Part shown: piece after piece, positions 42,581 to 50,788 of the stretch
Position numbering within the stretch: the first letter of the stretch is position 1
Layout of the letters: every line of letters starts with the position of its first letter
NCBI GenBank assembly: GCA_050943735.1
Contig: JBMNPT010000006.1
Span: 69,691-133,690, forward strand
Origin: JBMNPT01 sp050943735
GTDB lineage: Bacteria; Bacillota; Clostridia; Oscillospirales; RGIG577
Direction: 5' to 3'
DNA length: 64,000 nucleotides
Made by a program: the position numbers and the translations under genes
The notes under the pieces: generated by a model
Told to the model about the DNA's origin: nothing
Databases searched by the model: none
Seen by the model: the letters and a program-made list of their open reading frames with translations, nothing else

Positions 42581-43738
42581 TCAGTTGCTGGTGGGAGTGT
42601 ATTCCCGCAAGGTCAGCTGCACTGTACCCTGCTGGTTGCCCCGAATCACCGTCAGCTCCACCGTATCGCCCACACTGTGTTTACTGAAAATACTCTTAAT
42701 TTCAGAACTGCTGCTCACTGCCTGGCCATCTACCGCTGTGATGAAGTCACCCTGCTGCAAGCCTGCCGACTCTGCGGGACTGCCTTCCTGCACACCGACC
42801 ACACAGACGCCCAACCGGGAGACCCGGTACATCATGGCGCTCTGTACATCCTGGATATCCACCAGACTCAGCCCAGCGTCCACCCGGCCTTTCACATAGC
42901 CGTACTGCATCAGTTCATCTGCCACCTTCATGGCAATGTTCACCGGAATGGCAAACCCAATTCCTTCAATGTCTTCGCCGGAGGACTTTGCGTTCACCAC
43001 GCCAATCAGTTCTCCTCGTCCGTTGAACAGACCGCCGCCGGAATTACCTGGGTTGATGGCCGCGTTGGTCTGCAACAGAGTCATGGTATTTCCGTCCATC
43101 ACAATCTCCCGATTGAGAGCGCTGATGATACCATCCGTCACCGTACCGCCCAGCTGTCCCAGCGGATTGCCCACCGCCACAGCCAGTTCACCCACTTCCA
43201 ATTCATCGGAATCGCCAATCACCGCGGGCTGCAGGCCCTTCGCATCAATCTTGATCACCGCAATATCGGTCTGGGCATCGGTACCCACCAGTGTGGCCTC
43301 ATAACTCTCGCCGTTGTTGAGCCGCACGCTGATCTTACTGGCCCCTTCCACCACATGATTGTTGGTGATGATATAGCCATCCTCCGAAATGATCACGCCG
43401 CTGCCGGCGCCTTCCGCAATGTACTGCCCCACCATTTGACCGGTCTGTACCGTTTCAGTGGTGATTTCCACCACACTGTCGGCCACCGCCGCGGCAATTT
43501 CACTCACCGACATTTCGGTTTTGGAGCCGATGGAACTGAGCTGGTTGGCTGTGGCGGCCGTCTGCGTGGTCTGGATGACCGCCTCTTGTGTATCCTGATT
43601 CATCCGACTGGCCAATGTGCCTCCCGCATAGCCAAAAACCATGGAAAAGGTCATGCAGCCAGCCAGCAACCAGGCACCGCCTCTGTTTCTTCTTCTGTAT
43701 TGTCTTTCACTTCTATTTTCTATTCTACGGGGTTCCAT
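42581..43738 (-). CDS. HtrA/DegP-family serine protease
   Basis: A 385-residue S1C protease with one N-terminal membrane anchor (AWLLAGCMTFSMVFGYAGGT, about 22-41), a trypsin-like domain and one PDZ domain. The catalytic triad is visible: His in ITNNHVVEG, Asp in TDIAVIKID, Ser in NPGNSGGGLFNG. It degrades or refolds misfolded envelope proteins. The PDZ begins around VGVQEGSPAESAGLQQGD. GAGAGGAGAGG precedes the ATG at 43738. A perfect palindrome covers its likely -10 region. Single-gene unit. Confidence 0.95.
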   Translation of the reverse strand: MEPRRIENRSERQYRRRNRGGAWLLAGCMTFSMVFGYAGGTLASRMNQDTQEAVIQTTQTAATANQLSSIGSKTEMSVSEIAAAVADSVVEITTETVQTGQMVGQYIAEGAGSGVIISEDGYIITNNHVVEGASKISVRLNNGESYEATLVGTDAQTDIAVIKIDAKGLQPAVIGDSDELEVGELAVAVGNPLGQLGGTVTDGIISALNREIVMDGNTMTLLQTNAAINPGNSGGGLFNGRGELIGVVNAKSSGEDIEGIGFAIPVNIAMKVADELMQYGYVKGRVDAGLSLVDIQDVQSAMMYRVSRLGVCVVGVQEGSPAESAGLQQGDFITAVDGQAVSSSSEIKSIFSKHSVGDTVELTVIRGNQQGTVQLTLREYTPTSN

Positions 43739-43763
43739 AGGATCCTCTCCTCTCTTTCTGTTT

Positions 43764-43778
43764 CTATGATAATCATAG
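43764..43778 (-). promoter_or_regulatory. palindrome over the htrA promoter
   Basis: CTATGAT-A-ATCATAG, a perfect 7-1-7 palindrome. It contains an extended -10 on the minus strand (TGCTATGAT). The 7-1-7 shape resembles Fur/PerR-family boxes such as TTATAATNATTATAA, with 11 of 14 arm positions matching the PerR pattern. The regulator is not known. Confidence 0.55.
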
Positions 43779-43841
43779 CAAACCCTTTTGATGCTCCTGT
43801 GAACGAGATTTGAGAAATCCATGAAAAGTGTGAGAAATCTG

Positions 43842-43876
43842 TAAAAAAACAGACGGAGAATTTTCTCCGTCTGTCG
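43842..43876 (-). terminator. paaK-ACT operon terminator
   Basis: Minus strand ACAGACGGAGAA and TTCTCCGTCTGT around a tiny AATT centre, then T7; 16 bases after the ACT-gene stop. Confidence 0.92.
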
Positions 43877-43892
43877 CTGTTTCATGATTCAT

Positions 43893-44282
43893 TTAACCCA
43901 GCAGCTGTTCCGCCTTATCCACATCGCTGAGTTTCATCACCACCGAGGCCTTTTCCTCTTCTCCCCGACCGGTAAACGCGTAGAGATATTCAATGTCAAT
44001 GTCATTGTTGCTCAGCAGAGTCACCACATCGTGGAGGCCCCCCGGAATATCCTCCAGCTGTACCGCCATCACCTGGGTGCGCTTAGCGGTAAAGCCCGCC
44101 GCTTTCAACACTTCCTTGGCCCGATCCGGCTCATCCACAATCATCCGCAAAATACCATAATCGGTGGTATCCGCCACATACAGGGCCTTGATGTTGATGT
44201 GATTTTCTCCCAGGATACGGGTCATGCTGGCCAGCCGTCCCGGCTTGTTGTCCAAAAATACCGATACCTGTGTCACTTTCAT
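43893..44282 (-). CDS. tandem ACT-domain protein
   Basis: A 129-residue protein made of two ACT folds. The first starts KVTQVSVFLDNKPGRLASMTRILGE (ligand-loop Gly-Arg-Leu near residues 14-16), and the second has QVMAVQLEDIPGGLHDVVTLL. ACT domains bind amino acids, and this stand-alone two-domain form is often encoded with phenylacetate-CoA ligases in anaerobes. Its start is 13 bases after paaK, with GGAGG upstream. An aromatic amino-acid sensor or modulator of PaaK is the likely role, by context. Confidence 0.85.
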   Translation of the reverse strand: MKVTQVSVFLDNKPGRLASMTRILGENHINIKALYVADTTDYGILRMIVDEPDRAKEVLKAAGFTAKRTQVMAVQLEDIPGGLHDVVTLLSNNDIDIEYLYAFTGRGEEEKASVVMKLSDVDKAEQLLG

Positions 44283-44295
44283 GTTTCGTGCCTCC

Positions 44296-45621
44296 TTATT
44301 TGTTGTTGGCATACAGCTTTCTCTTATCCATTACCCGGATGGCCTTGCCCTCACTGCGCTGGATGCTATGCGGCTCCACCAGCTTAACATTGATGCCAAT
44401 GCCCAGAGTGGACTCAATGTCCTTGCGAATGGCGCGGGACAGCTTTTCCAAAGAACGCACCTCATCCGAGAACACCTGCTCGTTTACCTCGATGTGGATA
44501 TCCAGACTGTCGCTGTTGTTTTCCCGATCCACATAAATCATGTAGTGAGGCTCTACTTCCGCATACTTGAGAATGACGCTTTCGATCTGAGAGGGGAAGA
44601 CATTGACGCCCTTGACAATGAGCATGTCATCGGTACGGGCTTTGATCTTTTCCATACGGGGGGTGGTCCGGCCACACTTACAGGTTTCGGTGTGCAGCAC
44701 CGTCAAATCCTTGGTGCGGTACCGAATCATGGGAGTCCCCTGCTTGGTGATGGTGGTGAACACCAATTCGCCCTCACTGCCGTCAGGCAGTACTTCACCG
44801 GTCTCGGGATCAATGATTTCCGCGATGAAGTGGTCCGCCTGGATGTGCATACCCTGCTTTTCGCTGCAGTCCATGGACACGCCCGGACCCAGAATTTCAG
44901 TGAGGCCATAAATATCATAGGCTTTGAGACCCAGTTTATTCTCAATCTCCTGCCGCATCTGCTCGGTCCAGGGCTCGGCGCCAAAAATGCCATACTTCAG
45001 ATTGAGATCATCCTTGGTCAATCCCAGTTCATCCAGCGCGTCCGCAATGTGCAGAGCATAGGAAGGAGTGCAGGCAATGGCAGTGGTCTGGAAATCCTTG
45101 AGCAAGGTCATCTGCCGTTTGGTATTGCCCACCGAAGCAGGAATCACCATGGCACCAACTTTGGTGCCGCCACCATGAGCACCTAAGCCGCCAGTGAACA
45201 AGCCATAACCATAGGAAACGTGCATTTTGTCCTTGTTGGTAATGCCGATACTGGTCAGACCCCGGGCCACACATTCATCCCAAATCTCCAGATCATTTCG
45301 GGTGTAACCCACCACTACTTGCTTGCCGGTGGTACCGGAAGAGGCATGAATCCGAACAATATCCTCCATGGGCACCGCAAAAGTGCCGAAGGGATAATAA
45401 TCCCGCAAATCCGCCTTGGTCATGAAAGGCAACTTATGCAGGTCTTCCACCCCATGAATATCGTCAGGTGTCACGCCGGCTTCCTGCATACGTTTGCGGT
45501 AAAATTCCACATTTTCATAAACCCGACGCACTGCGTCCACCAGTCGTTCACTCTGCAGCTTTTTGCGCTCCTCCTGGGGCATGCATTCCATTTCCTCATT
45601 CCAATACCGAGCCATTTTCAT
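44296..45621 (-). CDS. paaK: phenylacetate-CoA ligase (PaaK family)
   Basis: A 441-residue AMP-forming aryl-acetate CoA ligase. The P-loop is IHASSGTTGKQVVVGYT (about 88-104), with GAEPWTEQMR and DIYGLTEILGPG in the middle, and the C-terminal KVNVFPSQIES-like region here as GVNVFPSQIESVIL. In anaerobes such enzymes work with indolepyruvate/aryl-pyruvate ferredoxin oxidoreductases to make ATP from aromatic amino acids, but no oxidoreductase is in the window. A T-box leader controls the gene. The ATG at 45621 has only a weak GGTTGG-type site. Confidence 0.93.
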   Translation of the reverse strand: MKMARYWNEEMECMPQEERKKLQSERLVDAVRRVYENVEFYRKRMQEAGVTPDDIHGVEDLHKLPFMTKADLRDYYPFGTFAVPMEDIVRIHASSGTTGKQVVVGYTRNDLEIWDECVARGLTSIGITNKDKMHVSYGYGLFTGGLGAHGGGTKVGAMVIPASVGNTKRQMTLLKDFQTTAIACTPSYALHIADALDELGLTKDDLNLKYGIFGAEPWTEQMRQEIENKLGLKAYDIYGLTEILGPGVSMDCSEKQGMHIQADHFIAEIIDPETGEVLPDGSEGELVFTTITKQGTPMIRYRTKDLTVLHTETCKCGRTTPRMEKIKARTDDMLIVKGVNVFPSQIESVILKYAEVEPHYMIYVDRENNSDSLDIHIEVNEQVFSDEVRSLEKLSRAIRKDIESTLGIGINVKLVEPHSIQRSEGKAIRVMDKRKLYANNK

Positions 45622-45634
45622 CGCCAACCTTTCT

Positions 45635-45940
45635 GAAATAAAAAAGCTCCGCGCCCTTCCCGGATTCATCCGGCAAAGGGACGCGAAGCTATGCTCTCGT
45701 GGTACCACCCTTATTGGCTGCCGCAACAGCCCACTTTTCCGCACTCACAGTACGGCATCCACTGATAACGGAGAGATGACCTCCGCGCAAACCTACCACC
45801 CGGCGTCTGCCGCGCTTCAGCCCGCGAACTCCGGAGTGAACTTCCCTCGGCTGACAAAGAAATCCGCTTTCAGTCCATGACGGATTCTCCCTGGCAATGT
45901 ACTCACCGACGTACTTTACTCCATCCTCGTTGTTTGCTTT
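45635..45940 (-). ncRNA. T-box leader of paaK
   Basis: A complete T-box riboswitch in the 423-base gap between paaK and the small plus-strand gene. The T-box sequence AAGGGTGGTACCACGAGAGC (45712-45693) carries the TGG core that pairs with uncharged tRNA NCCA ends. The terminator AGCTTCGCG...CGCGGAGCTTTTTT is at 45690-45640. Stem I is closed by GGAGT/ACTCC and has the loop-E-like AGTA/GAA strands. The specifier loop reads GGGAAGTTC: TTC (Phe, 45840-45838) is followed by the expected purine, while strict spacing from GAA would read GTT (Val). Phe fits the aryl-acetate ligase. Rest of the gap (45976-46044) shows nothing certain. Confidence 0.93.
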
Positions 45941-45946
45941 TTATCC

Positions 45947-45975
45947 ATCATAATGCATTTTTTTCCCTTTGTCAA
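45947..45975 (-). promoter_or_regulatory. promoter of the T-box-paaK transcript
   Basis: Minus strand TTGACA (45975-45970), 17 bases, TATGAT (45952-45947), placing the start near 45940 at the head of the T-box. Confidence 0.85.
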
Positions 45976-46044
45976 CCACCGTCGTGGACCATGGACAAAG
46001 TTTTTTCATATACTGCTATGTACCACACATAGGAGGGGATTTCT

Positions 46045-46284
46045 ATGGCCAGCTCCACCCAACAACCATGCCCGCTGCCCTGCGAGGAAATGATCCTGCT
46101 GGCCACCTTGTTTTCCATCACCATCAGCCAGGGGCAAAACGCATCCAACACCCAAGTATTGGCCCAGTTTTTCAATGTAGTCAGCACCATTCTCAATTCC
46201 CTGGCCTTTTGCCGGGGCAAAAATGAGGGACTGGGAGCGCTGGATGCCGTCGCGGAAGATCCACAATCCATCAACGATACGTGA
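46045..46284 (+). CDS. small conserved-looking hypothetical protein, 79 aa
   Basis: ATG at 46045 behind a strong AGGAGGGG site. The product begins MASSTQQPCPLPCEEM and has a helical middle, ATLFSITISQGQNASNTQVL. The two early cysteines and a hydrophobic-then-Gly pattern resemble small Firmicute proteins of unknown function; I cannot name the family safely. It overlaps the end of the convergent nitroreductase gene by 14 bases and has no visible terminator of its own. Confidence 0.65.
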   Translation: MASSTQQPCPLPCEEMILLATLFSITISQGQNASNTQVLAQFFNVVSTILNSLAFCRGKNEGLGALDAVAEDPQSINDT

Positions 46285-46804
46285 GCAAATCCTCCACTGT
46301 TTTGCGCCGGGGTGCGGTGGGGTCAATGGCTGGATATCCAGCAGGGATCAGCGCCACCAGTTCTTGTCCCTCCGGGATTTCCAGATATTTCTGTAACCCC
46401 AGCCGGTCAAAAATACCCAAAATCACCGTTCCGATGCCCAGTTCATGCCCAGCCAGACAAAGAGTCTGACTGGCAATGCCACAGTCAAACATCTGCCAAC
46501 CATCCTCCCGGTCGGTGCTGTAAGAGCCATCCCGCTCAAAACCACTGCGGCCGGTGATCATGGTCACCGCAAAGAGCAGCGGCGCACCATGAAGGATGGG
46601 GGCATTAAAGGGAGCGTATTCATCAGCGATTTTATCAATGATTTCCCGGCTTTCAATGGCAATATACCGGGTAATCTGGGTGTTTTTCCAGGAGGGCGCA
46701 TAGGCAGCTGCCGCCACCATCTGCTCAATCACCTCATGGGGAACCGGCCGGTCCTCAAACTTGCGGATGCTCCGCCGGCTGGTGATACAATCCATCGTAT
46801 TCAT
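46271..46804 (-). CDS. nitroreductase-family flavoprotein
   Basis: A 177-residue FMN-dependent nitroreductase. The N-terminal FMN phosphate-binding motif is SRRSIRKFEDRPV (about 9-21), followed by AAYAPSWKNTQ. The C-terminal part has GLQKYLEIPEGQELVALIPAGYP (split here) typical of the family. It reduces nitro-compounds or quinones with NAD(P)H; the natural substrate is unknown. AGGAGG precedes the ATG, 13 bases after the DapA-like gene, so the two are likely coexpressed. Confidence 0.9.
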   Translation of the reverse strand: MNTMDCITSRRSIRKFEDRPVPHEVIEQMVAAAAYAPSWKNTQITRYIAIESREIIDKIADEYAPFNAPILHGAPLLFAVTMITGRSGFERDGSYSTDREDGWQMFDCGIASQTLCLAGHELGIGTVILGIFDRLGLQKYLEIPEGQELVALIPAGYPAIDPTAPRRKTVEDLLTYR

Positions 46805-46817
46805 GACTTTGCCTCCT

Positions 46818-47711
46818 TCAAATCAGCTTCATTTCCCGCAGCAGCTCTTCCACAGCCTGTCCCTGATGCTCATTGACCGACGGCATGGGGAAAGCACACA
46901 CATCGCTCATCTTCACACCCCGCAGCATCATGGCCTTTTTGATAGTGCCGATGAAGGTAGGAGCGATGGAGTAAATGCGCATCATTCCGTCCACAATCCG
47001 CTGGATACGAGCCACTTCCTGCATATCTTCGGCTTTCATGGCCTTGACCCAGGCGCCACACACCTCCGGCATCACATTGGACAGGCCACCGATGCAGCCG
47101 GCACCGCCCGCCAGTACATTGTGGGCAAAGTTTTCATCAAATCCCGAGAATACCTCAAAATTGGGAAATTCCTTGCACACCGTTTCAATGATCGCCCGAG
47201 TGTCGTCAAATCCGGTGATGGTATGCTTGATGCCGGTGATGTTTTTATGTTTGCGAGCCAGACGCAGTACCACATCAGGGGAAATATCATAGCCGGTACG
47301 AGCGGGGAAGCTATACAGACACAAATTGCCCCGAATCCGGCTGGCCAGTTGATCATAATATTCCTCTACGCTGCTATCGGGCAGGCTGAAATAATAGGGG
47401 CTGATGACCATAATGTCCTGTACGCCTTTGTCATAGGCGTACTCGCACAGCTCCACGCACTGCTCAAAATCCATATTGCTGCCGCCTACAAACAGACGAG
47501 TACGGCCTGCAATGGTCTCCACTGCCACATCCACCAGTTTTTTCTTCTCCTCCTGAGGAATGGCGAAAAACTCTCCGATGCTGCCCAGAATCAGAATTCC
47601 GCTCACGCCGCCCTGAATGAGGTGTTCATACACCCGGCGATTGGCTTCCGCGTCAATGTGTCCCTGCCGGTCCAGCACCGTAATGCAGGGGGTGATATAT
47701 TGTGCTTTCAT
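46818..47711 (-). CDS. DapA-family aldolase/lyase
   Basis: A 297-residue class I aldolase of the dihydrodipicolinate synthase/N-acetylneuraminate lyase family. The Schiff-base lysine is Lys162 in TGIKHTI, the catalytic tyrosine is Tyr133 in LYSFPARTG, and the pyruvate-carboxylate loop is GSIGE (43-47). The change of the usual GTTGE to GSIGE, and no lysine-pathway neighbours, argue against true DapA. It likely acts on a sugar acid or another alpha-keto acid. Next to it are a nitroreductase and a flavodoxin/ferredoxin fusion. Confidence 0.87.
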   Translation of the reverse strand: MKAQYITPCITVLDRQGHIDAEANRRVYEHLIQGGVSGILILGSIGEFFAIPQEEKKKLVDVAVETIAGRTRLFVGGSNMDFEQCVELCEYAYDKGVQDIMVISPYYFSLPDSSVEEYYDQLASRIRGNLCLYSFPARTGYDISPDVVLRLARKHKNITGIKHTITGFDDTRAIIETVCKEFPNFEVFSGFDENFAHNVLAGGAGCIGGLSNVMPEVCGAWVKAMKAEDMQEVARIQRIVDGMMRIYSIAPTFIGTIKKAMMLRGVKMSDVCAFPMPSVNEHQGQAVEELLREMKLI

Positions 47712-47771
47712 GTGTCACGTCCCTTTCTTTTCCATGTTTGCTTATCATTATACCAGCCTGTCACCAGACCG

Positions 47772-48599
47772 TCAATGTGCCCGCTTCCCCACAAACCAGC
47801 AGGGCTCGGCCCGCCGGGTGAGACCCTCTTCCAGCTCGTGCTGGTGATAGAGATATCCGGCATCGTCATAGTACCGGGCTCCTTTGGGACATCCTTTGAT
47901 GCAGGCGCCGCACTTAATGCAGATGCCGGTATAGGCCCGCACGTTTTCCGGATCGATGGAGCCCATGGGGCACAGCCGCACGCATACACCGCACTGGTCG
48001 CAGGTGTCGCTCACCAGCGGTTTGACCTTCCGGATGTCCACCGGATTGCCCTTGCGGTCCCTGGGCTGGTAATACCCCCGATAGGGGCGGGGCACACCGG
48101 GCACCTCCACCGGTTTGATCTCCCCTTCTTCCGTCAGCAGCGCTGCTACCGCCCGGCCAAAGCCCCGGGCTTTCTCCACATCCTGCGCGTCGGGCCGTCC
48201 CGCCGCCAACACCTTGGAAAAAGAGTGCTCCGCCACAAAAGCTCCGGCCGCAATGGGCAGCGCTCCCCCATCCATCAGCAAATCCCGTAATTCTATCAGG
48301 GCGTCATCAAAATCCCGGTTGCCATACACCACCACCGGCACCGCCAGCGCCCCATCGGCCTGCAAGGTGGCCAGGTATTTCAGCAGTACATTGGGTACCC
48401 GGCCGGCATAGACCGGCGTCCCCAGTACCACTACGTCACCCCGGTCAAACCGCAGCGGCTCCTGCCGCCCCGCCGGCAGCGTAAAATCCCGGGTGACTCT
48501 TTCCCATCCGCACTCCTGCGCTATGGCCCCGGCAATTTCCTCCACCACCCGTCGGGTGGTGCCGGTGGCACTGAACCACACCTGATAGACCTTTTTCAC
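47772..48599 (-). CDS. flavodoxin/4Fe-4S ferredoxin fusion (EFR1 family)
   Basis: A 275-residue protein with an N-terminal flavodoxin-like domain (WFSATGTTRRVVEEIA, about 8-23, contacts FMN phosphate) and a C-terminal 2[4Fe-4S] ferredoxin with CDQCGVCVRLCP and CIKCGACIKGCP. EFR1-family proteins are common in anaerobes and may shuttle electrons between ferredoxin and flavins; the exact partner is unknown. It is 60 bases upstream of the DapA-like gene. Base use is more GC-rich than some neighbours but ordinary. Confidence 0.9.
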   Translation of the reverse strand: MKKVYQVWFSATGTTRRVVEEIAGAIAQECGWERVTRDFTLPAGRQEPLRFDRGDVVVLGTPVYAGRVPNVLLKYLATLQADGALAVPVVVYGNRDFDDALIELRDLLMDGGALPIAAGAFVAEHSFSKVLAAGRPDAQDVEKARGFGRAVAALLTEEGEIKPVEVPGVPRPYRGYYQPRDRKGNPVDIRKVKPLVSDTCDQCGVCVRLCPMGSIDPENVRAYTGICIKCGACIKGCPKGARYYDDAGYLYHQHELEEGLTRRAEPCWFVGKRAH

Positions 48600-48668
48600 A
48601 CGCTCGCCCTCTTTCTGTCGTTTTTTTTATTGTACCACACTTCCTGGCACTTGGAAGCCATTCCGGCA

Positions 48669-48704
48669 AAAAAAGAACGCCCTCTTCACAGAGGACGTTC
48701 TTTG
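48669..48704 (-). terminator. GntR regulator terminator
   Basis: Minus strand AAAGAACGTCCTC, TGTGAA loop, GAGGGCGTTCTTTTTTT with one mismatch; just after the regulator stop. Confidence 0.9.
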
Positions 48705-48705
48705 A

Positions 48706-49371
48706 TTACAGTGGTCCGAAAGTGCGCTCCAATTCCTGCCGGATTCGGATGCTTTGACGGCGTGCCGCCTCCCTGGCCTGTTCCGGCTCTCCGGCGGCAA
48801 TGGCTTCCGCCACCGCCCGGTGTTCCTGGTTGGACGCCTGTTTGTCAATGTGGGTAGGCGTGACAAACCACAACACCCGAGTCAAGTGCATGCGCAATTG
48901 ACTGGCGCACATGACAATGTAAGGATTGTCACACAGTTCCATCAGCAGCTCGTGAAACCGGCTGTCACAGGCGGTCCACTCTTTGATGCGCTCCTCACGC
49001 AGCAGCTGATCCATCTCATCCAGCAGCGTAAAGAGCGGCTGCAGCGCCTCCCGGCTCAAGCTGCCCGAAGCTACACGCTGCGCCAGACTTTCCGCCAGCG
49101 CACCATCCACCTCTTTGGCAATGTCATGGCACATCATCATGTCCCGCGGGGAATAACTCTTCACAATGGCACCCTTTCGAGGCACAATGGTGAGAAACCC
49201 TTCGCTGGCCAGACGCTTCAGCGCCTCCCGCACCGGGGTACGGCTCATACCCAACTTTTCCCCATATTCACTTTCCACTATGATGGCTCCGGGAGTGAGA
49301 TGCTGCAATACGATTTCATCCCGAATGGACTCATAGGCCTTTTGTGCCTGTGAACTCTTTGCCTCTGCCAT
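48706..49371 (-). CDS. GntR-family regulator, FCD (FadR) type
   Basis: A 221-residue regulator. The N-terminal winged HTH has EYGEKLGMSRTPVREALKRL (about 37-56) and FLTIVPRKGAIV. The C-terminal helical FCD domain has the metal/ligand residues in DSRFHELLMELCDN and the later EHRAVAEAI. FCD regulators usually sense small organic acids. It is downstream of and codirectional with the HMG-CoA lyase/reductase pair. A TTGT-AC-ACAA palindrome is 33 bases upstream of its ATG. Control of that pair is a reasonable inference. Confidence 0.92.
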   Translation of the reverse strand: MAEAKSSQAQKAYESIRDEIVLQHLTPGAIIVESEYGEKLGMSRTPVREALKRLASEGFLTIVPRKGAIVKSYSPRDMMMCHDIAKEVDGALAESLAQRVASGSLSREALQPLFTLLDEMDQLLREERIKEWTACDSRFHELLMELCDNPYIVMCASQLRMHLTRVLWFVTPTHIDKQASNQEHRAVAEAIAAGEPEQAREAARRQSIRIRQELERTFGPL

Positions 49372-49403
49372 GGAGCCTGCCTCCTCTCTCCTGTCTTCTC
49401 AAT

Positions 49404-49413
49404 TGTACACAAC
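49404..49413. promoter_or_regulatory. candidate GntR/FCD operator
   Basis: TTGT-AC-ACAA between the HMG-CoA reductase stop and the GntR start. FCD regulators often bind TNGTNNACNA-like palindromes. Suggests autoregulation; unproven. Confidence 0.45.
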
Positions 49414-49433
49414 GGAGGCCGGCTTGTAAAGAG

Positions 49434-50741
49434 TCAGTCCTTTTCGCCCCGGGCCAGCCGCACATGTCCTTCGGCCATCTCGTACCCGGATGCCTGAGCA
49501 CAGGCAGTGTTGAGGTCCAGAGAAATGGCGCACACTGCGGCGATCTCCGCCACCTTCTTCACGCTGACATTGTCCTCCAGGCTGGTGCCCACCCGGTCGC
49601 AGCCGATGAGTTTGAGGCATTCCCGAGCGGTGCCGAACATGGTGCCGCCGCCCATAGCTGCCACTTCCAGATTGGGGAAGGTGGCCTGGAACAGCAGACC
49701 GTCGTCAAAGGACTCAGCCTGTACGAAGCAAGAGGAAGAAGATACTACATGGGCCAGGTCCTGACCGGTGGCGGCATAGAAGGCGGCAATGGGATTGGCC
49801 GCGTTCACATTGAAGCCGCCCAGTGTACCTGCCAGCGCGGAACCCAGATAGCACTTGTTGAATACCACCCGTTCCACCTTACGACTGGTGATGCCCTTCT
49901 TGAACACCTTCTTCAGCACTTCTTCCGGCAGGAACACATTGGCCTGTACCGCCTTGCCCCGGCCAGAGAGAATGTTTACATGGTTGCTCTTCTTATCGCA
50001 GCAGAAGTTGGAGCTGATGGTGATGAGCTGGAAGTCGGTATAACGTGCCAGAATGGCCTTGGTTACATCGGCGGTGGCCTTGGTCACGCCATTCATGCCC
50101 ATGGCGTCGCCAGTGTGGCAGAACATCCGCATGAACACCTTGTTGCCCATCTGATAGCACTGGATATCATACAGCTGCACAAAGGGGTCCTTGACGTAGG
50201 TGCCCAGTTCGGCGATGTAAGCCGGATCTTTCAGATCGTCAATCAGCTGACGGGCTCTCTGCAGGTTGGGAGCTTCCACCAGCGAAGCACGCATCATACC
50301 GTCAAAGGTGACCATGGTGTTGACACCGCCGGCCAGGTTGATGGCCTTGATGCCCCGCTGTACACCAGCCAGCAGAGCTGCTTCATTGGTGGCCAGAGGC
50401 AGGTAAAAATCACCCTTGGCATACTGACCGTTGATCCGTACCGGACCTGCGATGCCCAGCGGGATCACCGCGCCGCCCACCTTGTTCTCGATGCCGCTGA
50501 GAACGGTGCCGTCCTTGGTGAGGGTGCAGTTGTTGCAGGGTACATTCTTGGCAATTGTAAATTCCACGCCCGTCTTTTTCTCAATCTGTTCGCACCGGAT
50601 GCGGGCAGCATCTGCACAGGCAGCTGCCAGCTTTTCCCGATCGCTTCCGTAGATTTCCTCAAAAATGGTAGCTTCCAGATGCTGGGTCTTAATGGCCCCT
50701 TCTTCATACCGCTTGGCGATATCCTGCAATTGCTGATTCAT
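49434..50741 (-). CDS. hydroxymethylglutaryl-CoA reductase (class I-like)
   Basis: A 435-residue HMG-CoA reductase. Motifs: substrate-loop ENKVGGAVIPLGIAGPVRI (85-103), catalytic Glu120 (LATNEAALLAG), HTGDAMGMN (209-217), Lys250/251 in CCDKKSNHVN, Asp328 in ATGQDLAHVV, and a C-terminal His426 (AEGHVRLAR). The AGP and GQD blocks look like the archaeal/class I type rather than the Pseudomonas class II form. It could run biosynthetically to mevalonate or in reverse. It follows an HMG-CoA lyase gene by 47 bases, the pairing seen in bacterial mevalonate degradation. ATG at 50741 has GAGAGGA upstream. Confidence 0.93.
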   Translation of the reverse strand: MNQQLQDIAKRYEEGAIKTQHLEATIFEEIYGSDREKLAAACADAARIRCEQIEKKTGVEFTIAKNVPCNNCTLTKDGTVLSGIENKVGGAVIPLGIAGPVRINGQYAKGDFYLPLATNEAALLAGVQRGIKAINLAGGVNTMVTFDGMMRASLVEAPNLQRARQLIDDLKDPAYIAELGTYVKDPFVQLYDIQCYQMGNKVFMRMFCHTGDAMGMNGVTKATADVTKAILARYTDFQLITISSNFCCDKKSNHVNILSGRGKAVQANVFLPEEVLKKVFKKGITSRKVERVVFNKCYLGSALAGTLGGFNVNAANPIAAFYAATGQDLAHVVSSSSCFVQAESFDDGLLFQATFPNLEVAAMGGGTMFGTARECLKLIGCDRVGTSLEDNVSVKKVAEIAAVCAISLDLNTACAQASGYEMAEGHVRLARGEKD

Positions 50742-50788
50742 GTTGATCCTCTCTTTCTTATGTTCAGGTGAATGTGTATTTTCTCTTT

